64,000 nt of DNA from NCBI GenBank assembly GCA_964464815.1, contig CAYXHF010000002.1:1-64000 (forward strand), read 5' to 3'. The position numbers and the translations under genes were made by a program. The notes under the pieces were generated by a model. It worked only from the letters and a program-made list of their open reading frames with translations. It ran no database searches and was not told the DNA's origin. This document shows positions 47,329 through 56,091 of this stretch, one piece after another. Origin of the DNA: UBA11524 sp964464815. GTDB lineage: Bacteria; Bacillota; Clostridia; Christensenellales; Aristaeellaceae. Position 1 is the stretch's first letter. Every line of letters begins with the position of its first letter.

Positions 47329-48525
47329 ATGAAGAAATGGAAGCTGCTCCTTCCCGTGCTGCTCCTGCTGCTCATGCTCCCTGTGGCGCAGGCAGAGACA
47401 ACCAATTTCGGCGTTGTCTTCGGCGGTACGGTTAACATGCGTTCCGCCCCGAACAGCACAGCAGCTGTTGCCAATACCTATTCCAGCGGCACGTGGATGA
47501 AGGTGACGGGTGGCATCAACGGCTTCTACCAAGTGACCGCACCAGACGGCCGTCAGGGCTGGGTGATGCAGAATTATCTGCTGATTTCCTCCGACGCAAC
47601 CGGTACAATTGGCACGGTCAGCCACGCCGGTTTCCTGAACCTCCGCAAAACGCCGAGCCTGAGCGCAAAGGTGCTGGGCAAGTATGACGACGGCACACCG
47701 TTTCTGATTCTGGGTCGTGAGGGCGATTGGTATCATGTGCGCGTCGGTGGAACGACCGGCTACTTCCTGGCCAGCTATGTTTCCACGCGCACGGGCGTCT
47801 ACAGTGACCAGCTGGGCGTTGTCATTGCGCCGGTTGGCGAAAGCGTCACCCTCCGCAGTGGCCCTGGCAAGAGTTATGGCAAAGTCACCTCACTCCCCGC
47901 TTGCACGTACCTGATGGTTCTGCAAAAGGGCAACGACTGGTGGCGCGTGGCCGCCAATGGCCGTGTGGGATACATTTCCTCCGAGTTTGTGAAGGCGGGT
48001 CACATCCGCGCGGATGAGGCGAAGCGACTTTGCGAGAAGTTCTCCTCCTCGTCCTCTGGCTCCAGCTCCAGCTCCAGCTCCAGCGCAAATCCTTCCGGCA
48101 GCACGCAGCAAGCCGCCTATGCCGTGGTCAACAACCCGAATCCGTCCGATAAGCTGAATCTCCGCAAGACGGCCAGCACGCGCAGCAAGAGCCTTGGCAA
48201 GTACGCCAACGGTACGGTGGTCACGATGATTGCGCAGGGTGACCAATGGTGCAAGGTGCGCGTTCCCAGCGGCCAGACCGGCTACATGATGACGGAGTTC
48301 CTCTCCATTCCCTCCAAGCCGGCCACGTCCACCACGCGCTACGTGCGGCATCCGGACAAGACGTATGTGAATCTGCGCAGCAGCGCCTCGACGGACAGTC
48401 GCGTCCTCGTTCGCGTGTCCCATGGTGCAACGGTGGTTATTCTCTCCGAGGGCAAGACCTGGACGAAGGTTCGCTACAACGGCTACACCGGCTATATGAT
48501 GACAAAGTTCCTCAAAAAGCAATAA
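47329..48525 (+). CDS. Secreted protein with five bacterial SH3 domains
   Basis: 398 aa. Signal peptide KKWKLLLPVLLLLLMLPVAQA. Five SH3b repeats, recognisable by V/LNLRxxPSxxSxVLGxYxxGT and G-W/Y-V/M-xxxxL, lie at about residues 28-90, 95-160, 165-228, 262-325 and 332-398. A polyserine linker (SSSSSGSSSSSSSSANPSGS) separates the third and fourth. No catalytic domain is present. SH3b domains bind peptidoglycan peptides, so this is probably a wall-binding protein. ATG 47329 follows AGAAAGGAAG. Confidence 0.88.
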   Translation: MKKWKLLLPVLLLLLMLPVAQAETTNFGVVFGGTVNMRSAPNSTAAVANTYSSGTWMKVTGGINGFYQVTAPDGRQGWVMQNYLLISSDATGTIGTVSHAGFLNLRKTPSLSAKVLGKYDDGTPFLILGREGDWYHVRVGGTTGYFLASYVSTRTGVYSDQLGVVIAPVGESVTLRSGPGKSYGKVTSLPACTYLMVLQKGNDWWRVAANGRVGYISSEFVKAGHIRADEAKRLCEKFSSSSSGSSSSSSSSANPSGSTQQAAYAVVNNPNPSDKLNLRKTASTRSKSLGKYANGTVVTMIAQGDQWCKVRVPSGQTGYMMTEFLSIPSKPATSTTRYVRHPDKTYVNLRSSASTDSRVLVRVSHGATVVILSEGKTWTKVRYNGYTGYMMTKFLKKQ

Positions 48526-48531
48526 GCGCAC

Positions 48532-48567
48532 GACCTCCCTGCTGAATTGCCAGGGAGGTCTGCTTTT
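48532..48567 (+). terminator. Terminator after the SH3 protein gene
   Basis: Perfect stem GACCTCCCT / AGGGAGGTC followed by TGCTTTTG. Confidence 0.75.
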
Positions 48568-48590
48568 GTATCAGGCAATATCGGGTCACA

Positions 48591-48713
48591 ATTCCCCTTG
48601 CGCAAAGGAAGAATGCCAGCCCACGAATCCCTTGTGTAAAGGCGAATGCCGCCCCACAATTCAGTCACCCTTGTGTAAAGGGAGATGCCGCGCAAGCGAC
48701 AGAGGGATTGTTG
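48591..48713 (+). repeat. Dispersed hairpin repeat, copy 3, with two extra partial units
   Basis: Three successive units: 48591-48617 (ATTCCCCTTGCGCAAAGG...), 48626-48650 (AATCCCTTGTGTAAAGG...) and 48666-48713, which is nearly identical to copy 1 including GCGCAAGCGACAGAGGGATT. The first two keep only the CCCTTGTGTAAAGG half plus an AATGCC end. Confidence 0.7.
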
Positions 48714-48763
48714 CCACTTCTTCCAACAAGCATCACAGAAGCACGCAACCTTCTCCAACACAC

Positions 48764-48806
48764 GCAAAAAGGCGATACCCGGCTTCACAAAACCAGGTAT
48801 CGCCTT
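48764..48806 (-). terminator. Terminator after the first GH5 gene
   Basis: Stem AAGGCGATACC / GGTATCGCCTT with a T5 tail on the minus strand, 12 nt after the stop. Confidence 0.75.
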
Positions 48807-48817
48807 CTGTCATTCTC

Positions 48818-50617
48818 TTACCGCTTCGGCGCGTATTCAAAGACAATCTCAATCGTCTTGATTTCCGCGATAGGCGCATCGTTGCGGTTGATGGGCGTAG
48901 GCGTCGCGCCAGCCAGGTTGCCGCCGTGCATACGCGCAGAGGCAGGCAGGCTCGTCACCCATTCGTTGTAGAGGTTCACGCGGGTGCAAATGCCGTTATC
49001 CGAGGTGGTGTAGGCACGACCCTTCAGGCGATAGATTTCGCCGTTGATGCGAACTTCCTTGATGTCGATGATGTAGTTCGGGTAAAGGATTTCGCCGTTG
49101 CTCAGGCCGATGGCCGCAAAGGCAATAGATGCCGAGTAGCCCTGCTCCGTGCCGGTGAAGTCCAGACCCACCGTGTACGTGCCTTCGCCGTCAATCAGCG
49201 CATTGGTCGGCACGATGCCTTCGGAAATGGAATCGGGGTTGTAGGTATCGCCCACGCTGTGCGTCAGCGCCCAACTGCCATCGTTCCACATAATCCACGC
49301 CAGCGCCGTTTCCTCGGTCACAATCACCGCATTCTCCTGGAAGGTCACGGGTGCCGCCGCAACGACCGCCGCCATGGCATCCGCAGCCGCCTGCTGAAGC
49401 ACCGCGTAGTCCTGACCAGCCTCAGTGGCACCCTGCTTGGCCTGATAAACAGCCAGCATCTCGTCATTGGTGAAGGAAAGCGTGGAGCGCTTGAAGAAGT
49501 CGCTGCAATCCCACAGGCAGTTAGCCAAATCGTACTTGGTGCAAGCATCCAGGAAGAAGGTGTGGTACGCGATGGTGTTGTCCTTGTAGGTGTTCTGCTT
49601 GGGCAGCACCGCGTATTCGCCAATCACCACGCCGTAGCCAGCGTTGGTGAACTTGGTCATCTTCTTCATCTGCTCATCGAGGTACTCGTAGTCGCTGATT
49701 GTGCCCCACTTGGCCGCACTGGCTGCGCTTTCCGCACCACAGTAGGACCAGGGATCATAGTAGTGGACGGAGACCATCAGCTTGCTGTCGGCCGTGTCCT
49801 TGGGCATCTGGAAACGGTCGTCGCAGGTCTGGTCGATGTTCGTGCTGTAGCCAGCAATCAGCAGGAAGCGCTCCGCGTTGTTGCCGCCGGTCGCACGCAC
49901 AACGTCAACGAACGCCTGGTTGATTTCGTTGGTCAGCGCATAACGGGCATCGTCATCCAGATAGCTGACAACGGAGTCATCGCAGTAGAGCGTGGAGTTC
50001 TCGTCAAAGCGGCTGCCGAGCTCCTCGTTGGCGCTTTCAAAAATCAGATAGTCGGAGTAGTCGCGGAAGCGTTCAGCAATCTGCGTCCACATGCCCTTGT
50101 AGGCTTCCATGGCCAGCGCACGGGTTTCTTCGCTTTCCGAGCCGAACATACCGTACCAGCCGCCGTCCCAGTGGTCGTTCAGGATGACATACATGCCCGC
50201 ATTGCGTGCATAGTCCACCACTTCAGCCACGCGCTCCATGTACGCAGGATCAATCGTGTAATCGCCCTCGTAGAGGTGGGTGGCGTTGGTCATCCAGGCC
50301 ACCGGAATGCGGATGGTGTCAAAGCCACACGCCTTCATGCCGTCCAGCATGGCCTGCGTCGTCGTGGGCTGACCCCAGAACGTCTCGTAGCTGAGCGGAT
50401 CACGGGTCTTGATGCCCTGCGTGTTGTCGCAAGCCTCAAAGGTGTTGCCCAGGTTCGTACCGTTGCCCATCAAGCGCGTCAGCTCAATGGCGGTCAGACC
50501 CTGACGCATCACGCCATCGTCGGCCTTCTTTTCTTCCTCCGCCATTGCACCCATGCACGGCGTCAGGAGCAGCACCGCCAGCATGAGGCTGAACAAACGG
50601 AGCAGCTGCTTTCTCAT
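48818..50617 (-). CDS. Secreted GH5-family endoglucanase with C-terminal accessory domain
   Basis: 599 aa. Signal peptide RKQLLRLFSLMLAVLLLTPCMGAMA. GH5 barrel: GNGTNLGNTFEAC, FDTIRIPVAWM, VILNDHWDGGWYG, acid/base Glu198 in LIFESANEELGS and nucleophile Glu334 in GVVIGEYAVLPK. The C-terminal ~150 residues are beta-rich (ETALAWIMWNDGSWALTHSV, VGLDFTGTEQGYSASIAFAA) and resemble a carbohydrate-binding or jelly-roll domain. It probably cleaves cellulose or related beta-glucans; dockerin repeats are absent. It has its own sigmaA promoter. Confidence 0.88.
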   Translation of the reverse strand: MRKQLLRLFSLMLAVLLLTPCMGAMAEEEKKADDGVMRQGLTAIELTRLMGNGTNLGNTFEACDNTQGIKTRDPLSYETFWGQPTTTQAMLDGMKACGFDTIRIPVAWMTNATHLYEGDYTIDPAYMERVAEVVDYARNAGMYVILNDHWDGGWYGMFGSESEETRALAMEAYKGMWTQIAERFRDYSDYLIFESANEELGSRFDENSTLYCDDSVVSYLDDDARYALTNEINQAFVDVVRATGGNNAERFLLIAGYSTNIDQTCDDRFQMPKDTADSKLMVSVHYYDPWSYCGAESAASAAKWGTISDYEYLDEQMKKMTKFTNAGYGVVIGEYAVLPKQNTYKDNTIAYHTFFLDACTKYDLANCLWDCSDFFKRSTLSFTNDEMLAVYQAKQGATEAGQDYAVLQQAAADAMAAVVAAAPVTFQENAVIVTEETALAWIMWNDGSWALTHSVGDTYNPDSISEGIVPTNALIDGEGTYTVGLDFTGTEQGYSASIAFAAIGLSNGEILYPNYIIDIKEVRINGEIYRLKGRAYTTSDNGICTRVNLYNEWVTSLPASARMHGGNLAGATPTPINRNDAPIAEIKTIEIVFEYAPKR

Positions 50618-50677
50618 GGTACCTCTTCCCTTCTTTTACCATATTATCAGCCGCATCACACGACTGAAGCCTTCCCA

Positions 50678-50707
50678 ATTATAGCATCAGCGAAATCGTT
50701 TTGTCAA
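50678..50707 (-). promoter_or_regulatory. SigmaA-type promoter for the first GH5 gene
   Basis: Minus strand perfect TTGACA, 18-nt spacer, perfect TATAAT. Confidence 0.8.
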
Positions 50708-50842
50708 TGGATTCATGTCCGCTGGCGCATATTTATTTGCCATATCCACCAACTTTTCCTGCATTTTGTTGTAGAAACGGGTTTCGTATCGAAAATTGGT
50801 TTTCGTTAGATTTTTGTCTCTTTGTTACCTATTTTCCGGCAT

Positions 50843-50877
50843 CAAAAAACGCCCTGCCATTTTTGCAGCAGAGCGCT
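50843..50877 (-). terminator. Terminator after the small secreted protein gene
   Basis: Minus strand stem AGCGCTCTGC / GCAGGGCGT (one mismatch) followed by T6. Confidence 0.7.
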
Positions 50878-50893
50878 TTTTTTCTTTTTGGTC

Positions 50894-51388
50894 TTACTCG
50901 GCGATGGTCAGGTAAGCCGCGAAGTTCTCCTCGGTCATGGGCACCCAGACAATCACGTCAGCGTTGTTGTCCAGCAGCTCATTCTCGGTGCAAGCAACCG
51001 CTTCCACAGTGCTTTCACCCTGGGTCAGGATCACATAGCCGCAAGCAGCGTCGTTCGCCTTCACCAGCAGAACCACGTCCAGCACGCCATCTTCGTTGGT
51101 GTCCAGGACGGTGAAGTCCGTGTAAGCAGCGCCTTCAGCGAAGTTCGCCAGCAGGCTGTTCAGCTCCACAGTCTCATCGGAAGCAGCAACATACACCAGC
51201 TGTTCGCCCGTCAGCATCTGAGCAATCAGCGGCAGGACAGTGGGATCACCCGTTGCCTCAGCAATGGGGCTGGCCACAGGGCTTGCAACCGGGCTGGCAA
51301 TGGGGCTGGCCACGGGGCTAGCAACCTCAGCCGTTGCCAGAGAGCAAGCCATCATCAGCATGAGCATCATGGCAAGAAACTTCTTCAT
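50894..51388 (-). CDS. Small secreted protein with ASPV/ASPI tandem repeats
   Basis: 164 aa, no recognised family. Signal peptide KKFLAMMLMLMMACSLATA is followed at once by five to six 4-residue repeats ASP(V/I). An acidic globular part carries a calcium-type loop VLDTNEDGVLDVVLLV and a Cys pair. It is strongly acidic with few basic residues. AGAGG precedes ATG 51388; the promoter is at 51476-51504. The repeats may be a flexible stalk. Function is unknown. Confidence 0.75.
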   Translation of the reverse strand: MKKFLAMMLMLMMACSLATAEVASPVASPIASPVASPVASPIAEATGDPTVLPLIAQMLTGEQLVYVAASDETVELNSLLANFAEGAAYTDFTVLDTNEDGVLDVVLLVKANDAACGYVILTQGESTVEAVACTENELLDNNADVIVWVPMTEENFAAYLTIAE

Positions 51389-51475
51389 GTTACATTCCTC
51401 TCTTTCAACCTGTCTTCTGTGTAAACCACAGGATTTTTCCGCGAAATGTTTCGAGATTTTCGTGGAACAGGATGT

Positions 51476-51504
51476 AGTATATCACATTTTTTCTCAGTTG
51501 TCGA
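51476..51504 (-). promoter_or_regulatory. SigmaA-type promoter for the small secreted protein
   Basis: Minus strand TCGACA, 17-nt spacer, extended -10 TGATATACT. Confidence 0.7.
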
Positions 51505-51660
51505 TAGGATTTTTGTGATTTTATACAGGCTAAGAAAAATTTACAATTGCGTTCTTTTTCTTCCAATCCTTCAACAAGCGAAAATCATTCAATTTGTCGT
51601 TTTTTCAACCATTTGGGACAAATTGTAGTCTTTGTTTTTTTGCTGTTCTGTGCGTCAAAC
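51505..51660. other. AT-rich intergenic region
   Basis: No gene or motif beyond the promoter on its right and the ABC-operon terminator on its left could be supported. Confidence 0.4.
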
Positions 51661-51683
51661 AAAAAAGTGGCCGAAGCCACTTT
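51661..51683 (-). terminator. Terminator of the ABC importer operon
   Basis: Stem AAAGTGGC / GCCACTTT with loop CGAA and T6 on the minus strand. Confidence 0.8.
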
Positions 51684-51719
51684 CTTGTCATCAGGAGATT
51701 TTTTCAGGACATTTGGGCT

Positions 51720-52514
51720 TTATCCCAGCAGCATGCGGTCGTTGTTCAGCGCACTGCCGCTTGCCTTCTCGAACATCATCAGCAGGTCTTCCACATGAAT
51801 GCGCTTCTTCGTCTGCGCATCAATGTCCAGAATCACGCGTCCCTCATGCATCATGATGGTGCGGTTGCCGTATTCCAGCGCATCCTTCATGTTGTGCGTG
51901 ACCATCATGGCGGTCAGGTTGTTGCGGGTGATGATTTCCTGCGTCAGGGCCAGCACGTTCTGCGCCGTCTTGGGGTCAAGCGCCGCCGTATGCTCGTCCA
52001 GCAGGAGGAGCTTGGGCTGCTGCAAGGTCGCCATCAGCAGCGTCAGCGCCTGACGCTGGCCGCCGGAGAGCAGTCCAACCTTGCTGTTCATGCGCTCCTC
52101 CAGCCCCAAATCCAGCATTTTCAGCTTCTCGTAATACTCGTCGCGCTCCGCGGACGTGATTTCCCAGCGCAGCGTGCGACGACGGCCACGGCGATAGGCC
52201 AGCGCTAAATTCTCCTCAATCGTCATCGTGGCGGCTGTGCCGTTCATCGGGTCCTGGAACACGCGGCCCAGATACTTCGCGCGCTTGTATTCGGGCATGT
52301 GTGTCACGTCCACACCGTCAATGACAATGCTGCCCTTGTCCACCAGATACGAGCCAGCCACCGCATTGAGCGTGGTGGACTTTCCCGCGCCGTTGCCGCC
52401 AATGACGGTCACGAAGTCGCCAGCCGCCAGATGCAAATCCACATCTGTCAGGGCCTTCTTCTCCGTAATCGTACCGGGATTAAAGGTTTTTGCAATATGA
52501 TTGATGTCAAGCAT
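51720..52514 (-). CDS. ABC transporter ATPase (LivF/TrpY-like)
   Basis: 264 aa. Walker A VIGGNGAGKSTTLNAVAG, Q-loop VFQDPMNGTAATMTIEENLA, signature VGLLSGGQRQALTLLMA, Walker B LLLLDEHTAALDP and the switch His in VTHNMKDAL are all intact. It would power the permease encoded just upstream (8-nt overlap), which with the binding protein forms a three-gene importer. This domain set matches the ABC_sub_bind/TrpXYZ type predicted to import aromatic amino acids or similar small solutes. The solute is not deducible here. Confidence 0.92.
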   Translation of the reverse strand: MLDINHIAKTFNPGTITEKKALTDVDLHLAAGDFVTVIGGNGAGKSTTLNAVAGSYLVDKGSIVIDGVDVTHMPEYKRAKYLGRVFQDPMNGTAATMTIEENLALAYRRGRRRTLRWEITSAERDEYYEKLKMLDLGLEERMNSKVGLLSGGQRQALTLLMATLQQPKLLLLDEHTAALDPKTAQNVLALTQEIITRNNLTAMMVTHNMKDALEYGNRTIMMHEGRVILDIDAQTKKRIHVEDLLMMFEKASGSALNNDRMLLG

Positions 52515-53436
52515 TCGTCTTCTCTCCCTTCTTCGCCGAACGCGCGGTGAAAATCTGATTCTTCCAGTACGGCACGGCCAGGAACATCGCCACGACCAGC
52601 GCCGTGAGCATCTTCAGGTCGTTTGTCGGCAGACCCAGCCACAGCACCACCTGCATCACGATGTAGTAAATCACCGCGCCGATGGACACCGCCGCCAGCT
52701 TCGTGCCGAAGTTGTTGAACACCTTGCCAAACAGCACCTCGCCGATAATTACCGCCGCCAGGCCAATGACGATAGCGCCACGGCCCATGCTCACATCGGC
52801 AAAGCCCTGATACTGCGCCAGCAGCGCACCCGACAGCGCCACCAGACCGTTGGAGAGCATCAGGCCCACCACCTTAACGGAGTTGGTATTGATGCCCTGC
52901 GCACGCGCCATGTTGGTGTTCGCACCCGTGGCACGCAGCGCACAGCCGTACTCCGTGCCGAAGAACCAGTACAAAATGCCAATCACCGCCACCGTCAGGA
53001 GAATCAGCAGCACCAGCGGATTCTCCCAGGTGAACTTGCGCACATCGCGCAGGGACACCAGCAGGTCATACTTGTTGGCGTTAATGGCCATGTTTGCCTT
53101 GCCTGACATGATGTGCAGGTTGATGGAATACAGCGCCAATTGCGTCAGAATGCCCGACAGAATCGCAGGAATGCCCATCTTCGTATGGAAGATGCCTGTC
53201 ACCAAACCGGTCAGCATGCCAACCACAAACGCCGCCACAATCGCCAGCCACGCATTGCAGCCATTGACAATCATCACAGCAGCCACCGCGCCGCCTGTGG
53301 CGATCGAGCCATCCACGGTCAAGTCTGCCACATCCAGAATGCGGTAGGTAATATACACGCCAATGGCCATAATTCCCCAGATAACGCCCTGGGACACAGC
53401 GCCCGGCAGCGCGTTGAGCAATTTCATGATCTCCAC
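52507..53436 (-). CDS. ABC transporter permease (branched-chain amino acid/TrpX type)
   Basis: 309 aa with about eight to nine membrane spans. It starts LLNALPGAVSQGVIWGIMAIGVYITYRILDVADLTVDGSI (quoted in part) and has the BPD_transp_2 pattern, including ALRATGANTNMARAQGIN, the loop that contacts the ATPase. GTG 53436 is chosen (AGGAGG nine bases upstream) over ATG 53427. It overlaps the ATPase gene by eight bases. Confidence 0.9.
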   Translation of the reverse strand: MEIMKLLNALPGAVSQGVIWGIMAIGVYITYRILDVADLTVDGSIATGGAVAAVMIVNGCNAWLAIVAAFVVGMLTGLVTGIFHTKMGIPAILSGILTQLALYSINLHIMSGKANMAINANKYDLLVSLRDVRKFTWENPLVLLILLTVAVIGILYWFFGTEYGCALRATGANTNMARAQGINTNSVKVVGLMLSNGLVALSGALLAQYQGFADVSMGRGAIVIGLAAVIIGEVLFGKVFNNFGTKLAAVSIGAVIYYIVMQVVLWLGLPTNDLKMLTALVVAMFLAVPYWKNQIFTARSAKKGEKTNA

Positions 53437-53536
53437 AGTCAAATTCCTCCTGATGATGGTGATGATACTTCCCCTTGATATGCACAAGCGAAGCCATGAA
53501 GGGCGAAATCCTCCATGGCTTCGCAAAATTGATACC

Positions 53537-54484
53537 TTACTCCATCGGCAGATAGTCGTCCGGCACGGTGACACCCAGCGTCGTACAATTTTCTACGTTG
53601 TACTTCTTGGTGAACTGCGGTGCAAAGGCAATTTCCATCGTGGACACATCCGCGCCATTGACCAGAATCTCGTAGGCCATCTCGCCCGTCTTGTAGCCGA
53701 TGTCGTAGTAGCTGATGGTCAGCGTCGCCACGCCGCAGCCACGGCAGATGCCTTCCTCACCAGCGATGACCGGCGTCTCTGCCGGAATCACCACGTTCGC
53801 GATGGTCTCGGTGTAGGCCGCGGCCGTGTTGTCCGTGGGGATGTAGATTACATCGCACTCCGTCGCCTGCTGCGACATGGACGCAACGTCGTTGGAGTCG
53901 GTGAAGGGATATTCCTTGCAGGTGTAGCCGAGCTTCTCCAGCTCTTCCTTGATGACACCCACCTGATAGGCGCTGTTGGGTTCTGCGGAGCAGTAGAGCA
54001 GCGCCACCGTCTTGGCATCCGGGAACAGCTCCTTAATCATCGCGGCCTGACCATCCAGGGGTGCCAGGTCACTCGTGCCGGAGACGTTCAGCTCCGTGTA
54101 GCCCTTCCAGTCCGTGATGTCCAGCGCCGTGCCATAGTGGGAAATGGACGTGCCCAGCACCGGAATATCAGCCGTCGCGCTCACCGCCGCCTGCAAGGCC
54201 GGCGTGGCGTTGGCCATAATCAAATCAACATCTGCGGCCACAAAGCCGTTGGCAATCGTGGCGCAAGCCGCCGTGTCATTGGATGCGTTCTGTTCATCAA
54301 AGACAACCTTGTCGCCCAGCTTTTCCGTCAGCGCGTCGCGGAAGCCCTTGGTGGCCGCGTCCAGCGCCTCGTGCTGCACCAGCTGCAAAATGCCGACATG
54401 ATACGTCTTGTCTTCTGCCGTCGCTGCCGTCATACAGGTCAGTACCATACACAGTGCCAGAACCAATGCCCATACCTTTTTCAT
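53537..54484 (-). CDS. ABC transporter substrate-binding protein (ABC_sub_bind family)
   Basis: 315 aa. Signal peptide KKVWALVLALCMVLTCMTAATA; no lipobox fits well. The mature part matches PF04392-type binding proteins: VGILQLVQHEALDAATKGFR, LIMANATPALQAAVSATADIPVLGT, CSAEPNSAYQVGVIKEELEK and PVIAGEEGICRGCGVATLTISYYDIGY (in part). These bind small ligands such as amino acids. It is first in the operon, with a strong promoter and GGAGG. Confidence 0.92.
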   Translation of the reverse strand: MKKVWALVLALCMVLTCMTAATAEDKTYHVGILQLVQHEALDAATKGFRDALTEKLGDKVVFDEQNASNDTAACATIANGFVAADVDLIMANATPALQAAVSATADIPVLGTSISHYGTALDITDWKGYTELNVSGTSDLAPLDGQAAMIKELFPDAKTVALLYCSAEPNSAYQVGVIKEELEKLGYTCKEYPFTDSNDVASMSQQATECDVIYIPTDNTAAAYTETIANVVIPAETPVIAGEEGICRGCGVATLTISYYDIGYKTGEMAYEILVNGADVSTMEIAFAPQFTKKYNVENCTTLGVTVPDDYLPME

Positions 54485-54544
54485 TGAGAGAACCCTCCTT
54501 CAAATACTACTCGCGACGAAACCCGCCGCGTTTCTACAGAAAAA

Positions 54545-54573
54545 AGTGTACCGCATCCCTGGCCACATGTCAA
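54545..54573 (-). promoter_or_regulatory. SigmaA-type promoter of the ABC importer operon
   Basis: Minus strand perfect TTGACA, 17-nt spacer, TACACT, about 60 nt before the start. No T-box or other leader structure is apparent. Confidence 0.75.
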
Positions 54574-54640
54574 GTTCGGTCGGTTAAAAGGACAGAAAGA
54601 AAACAACACAAAAAAAACAATGTTTTTTTCTCAGATGTCC

Positions 54641-54679
54641 AAAACGGCATATCCGCCTGTTAAAAGCGGATATGCCGTT
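54641..54679 (-). terminator. Terminator after the SGNH hydrolase gene
   Basis: Perfect 14-bp stem AACGGCATATCCGC / GCGGATATGCCGTT with a short TT tail. Confidence 0.65.
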
Positions 54680-54694
54680 GCGCTGTTTTGCTTT

Positions 54695-55822
54695 TTATTT
54701 CAGAATTGTTCTGTTAACTTCCTCTGCCATGCGCTCGTACCCACGCTTGCTCGGATGCAGATGGTCGCCCGAGTCGTATTCCGGCAGGAACGCATCCGGA
54801 TGCGCAGGATCGCGCAGCGCCCGGTCAAAGTCGATGCACCCATCCACCAAGGGTGTCGTGCGGATGAAGTCATTGTACGCATGGCGCATCTCCTGCCGGA
54901 AGGGCGCATCCGTGCGCCAGCCGCCCATGGGCAGCAGCGTTCCCACGTAAACACGCAGACCCATCTCCCGCGCCTGCGCGATGTAGCACTTCAAGCCGTC
55001 AATCAGCTCCTCCACTGTCGGCAGGTCGCTCATTGGCCGGAAGATGTTCACCTGCTCCCCGACCGGATGGATGATGTCGTTGATGCCCTGCTGAATAATA
55101 ACCGTGTCCGCGCCATCGGTAGGCACCTCGTGGTGAAAGCGCTTGCTGCCCATCAGGCCATAGGATTCATACGTCAGGCAGTGATACTCCCGCAGGATAC
55201 GCGAGCCACTCGTGGCGCGGCGAATGATCGCCGTGTGCCGGAAGCCTTCCTGCCGTGCCTGAAGCAGCAAATCGTCCGGCCAATCCTGCGCCGTGATGGA
55301 ATCGCCATAGCAGACAATGGCGCGGTTTTCCGGCGCGGTCAGCAGCGACACATTGGTCAGGAAGTAGTTCAGATGCGTTGCACGTGACGTATTCACATCC
55401 AGCACGGGCGTTTCCGTTGCATCGCCGTTTGCGTATTTTCCTTCCGACAATGGGCCACAGGTGAACACCACGCTGCGCATGAGCGTAAAGTCCTTCAAGT
55501 AGAAGCGAATCTCCACCGTTTCGCCATCCTGAAAGCAGCCATCCACCGGGTCGGAAACGACATTCCCCTGTGCAGGCATCGTCACATGGCGCTGTCCGCC
55601 AAATGTCACCGGCAGGAACGTATCGCCATGACGCACCGTCACCTTGTCCAGCGTCACCGGCTCTGTGCCGCAATAATTATCAAACGTCAGCCGCATGGCC
55701 GCGCCCGCAAAGGGCAGCAGCACCGGATAGCACAAGGTGATGTCCCTGGCATACCGCTCCGGACGGTTTTCCGCAACGCTCACGGCGTTTCCCCATACGC
55801 TGACCCATTTGTTCTGCACCAT
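54695..55822 (-). CDS. SGNH/GDSL-type hydrolase (probable carbohydrate esterase)
   Basis: 375 aa, no signal peptide. The N-terminal ~160 residues are a beta-sandwich (MRLTFDNYCGTEPVTLDKVT). The SGNH domain has the nucleophile in VCYGDSITAQDWP, Asn in VIIQQGINDIIHP and the Asp-His pair in SGDHLHPSKRGYERM. This two-domain order is seen in acetylxylan or rhamnogalacturonan acetylesterase-like proteins, so removal of acetyl groups from polysaccharide fragments is plausible. AGGAGGAAGC precedes ATG 55822. Confidence 0.85.
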   Translation of the reverse strand: MVQNKWVSVWGNAVSVAENRPERYARDITLCYPVLLPFAGAAMRLTFDNYCGTEPVTLDKVTVRHGDTFLPVTFGGQRHVTMPAQGNVVSDPVDGCFQDGETVEIRFYLKDFTLMRSVVFTCGPLSEGKYANGDATETPVLDVNTSRATHLNYFLTNVSLLTAPENRAIVCYGDSITAQDWPDDLLLQARQEGFRHTAIIRRATSGSRILREYHCLTYESYGLMGSKRFHHEVPTDGADTVIIQQGINDIIHPVGEQVNIFRPMSDLPTVEELIDGLKCYIAQAREMGLRVYVGTLLPMGGWRTDAPFRQEMRHAYNDFIRTTPLVDGCIDFDRALRDPAHPDAFLPEYDSGDHLHPSKRGYERMAEEVNRTILK

Positions 55823-55895
55823 GCTTCCTCCTGCCTGTGGGCAATATCCTTTTTGTCCGCCAGGTGTCTGGCGTCCCATTGCCTTCCTGTTCTTC

Positions 55896-55924
55896 ATCAT
55901 AGCACAGCCAACCTTCGATTGCAA
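55896..55924 (-). promoter_or_regulatory. SigmaA-type promoter for the SGNH hydrolase
   Basis: Minus strand TTGCAA, 17-nt spacer, TATGAT. Confidence 0.7.
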
Positions 55925-55948
55925 GCACTTCCGTCTTTCCGGAATTAG

Positions 55949-55977
55949 TTGACAAGTCCACATTATGATGATAGAAT
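55949..55977 (+). promoter_or_regulatory. SigmaA-type promoter for the degV gene
   Basis: Perfect TTGACA, 17-nt spacer, TAGAAT, with a leader of about 108 nt. Confidence 0.75.
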
Positions 55978-56091
55978 GGTCTGTACCCTCCTTTTACGAG
56001 GATGCATTTTTAATAGGAAGTCGGGGGCATTTTTGCCTGTCACTTCTATCACGTATTCGATGTTCTGACGAAACAGGAGTGAATCAAACAC

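Noticed and set aside
48566..50809. A 747-codon plus-strand open frame opposite the first GH5 gene
   Set aside because: Antisense to a full glycoside hydrolase with catalytic residues; the composition is His/Val/Arg-rich and it starts inside the repeat cluster.
51240..51335. 12-nt tandem repeats considered as a CRISPR-like array
   Set aside because: There are no spacers; the repeats are in frame and encode ASP(V/I) units of a secreted protein.
54484..54700. Possible T-box or tryptophan-responsive leader before the ABC importer
   Set aside because: The leader is only about 60 nt from the mapped promoter to the start and lacks the T-box TGGNACCGCG-type sequence and specifier stem.
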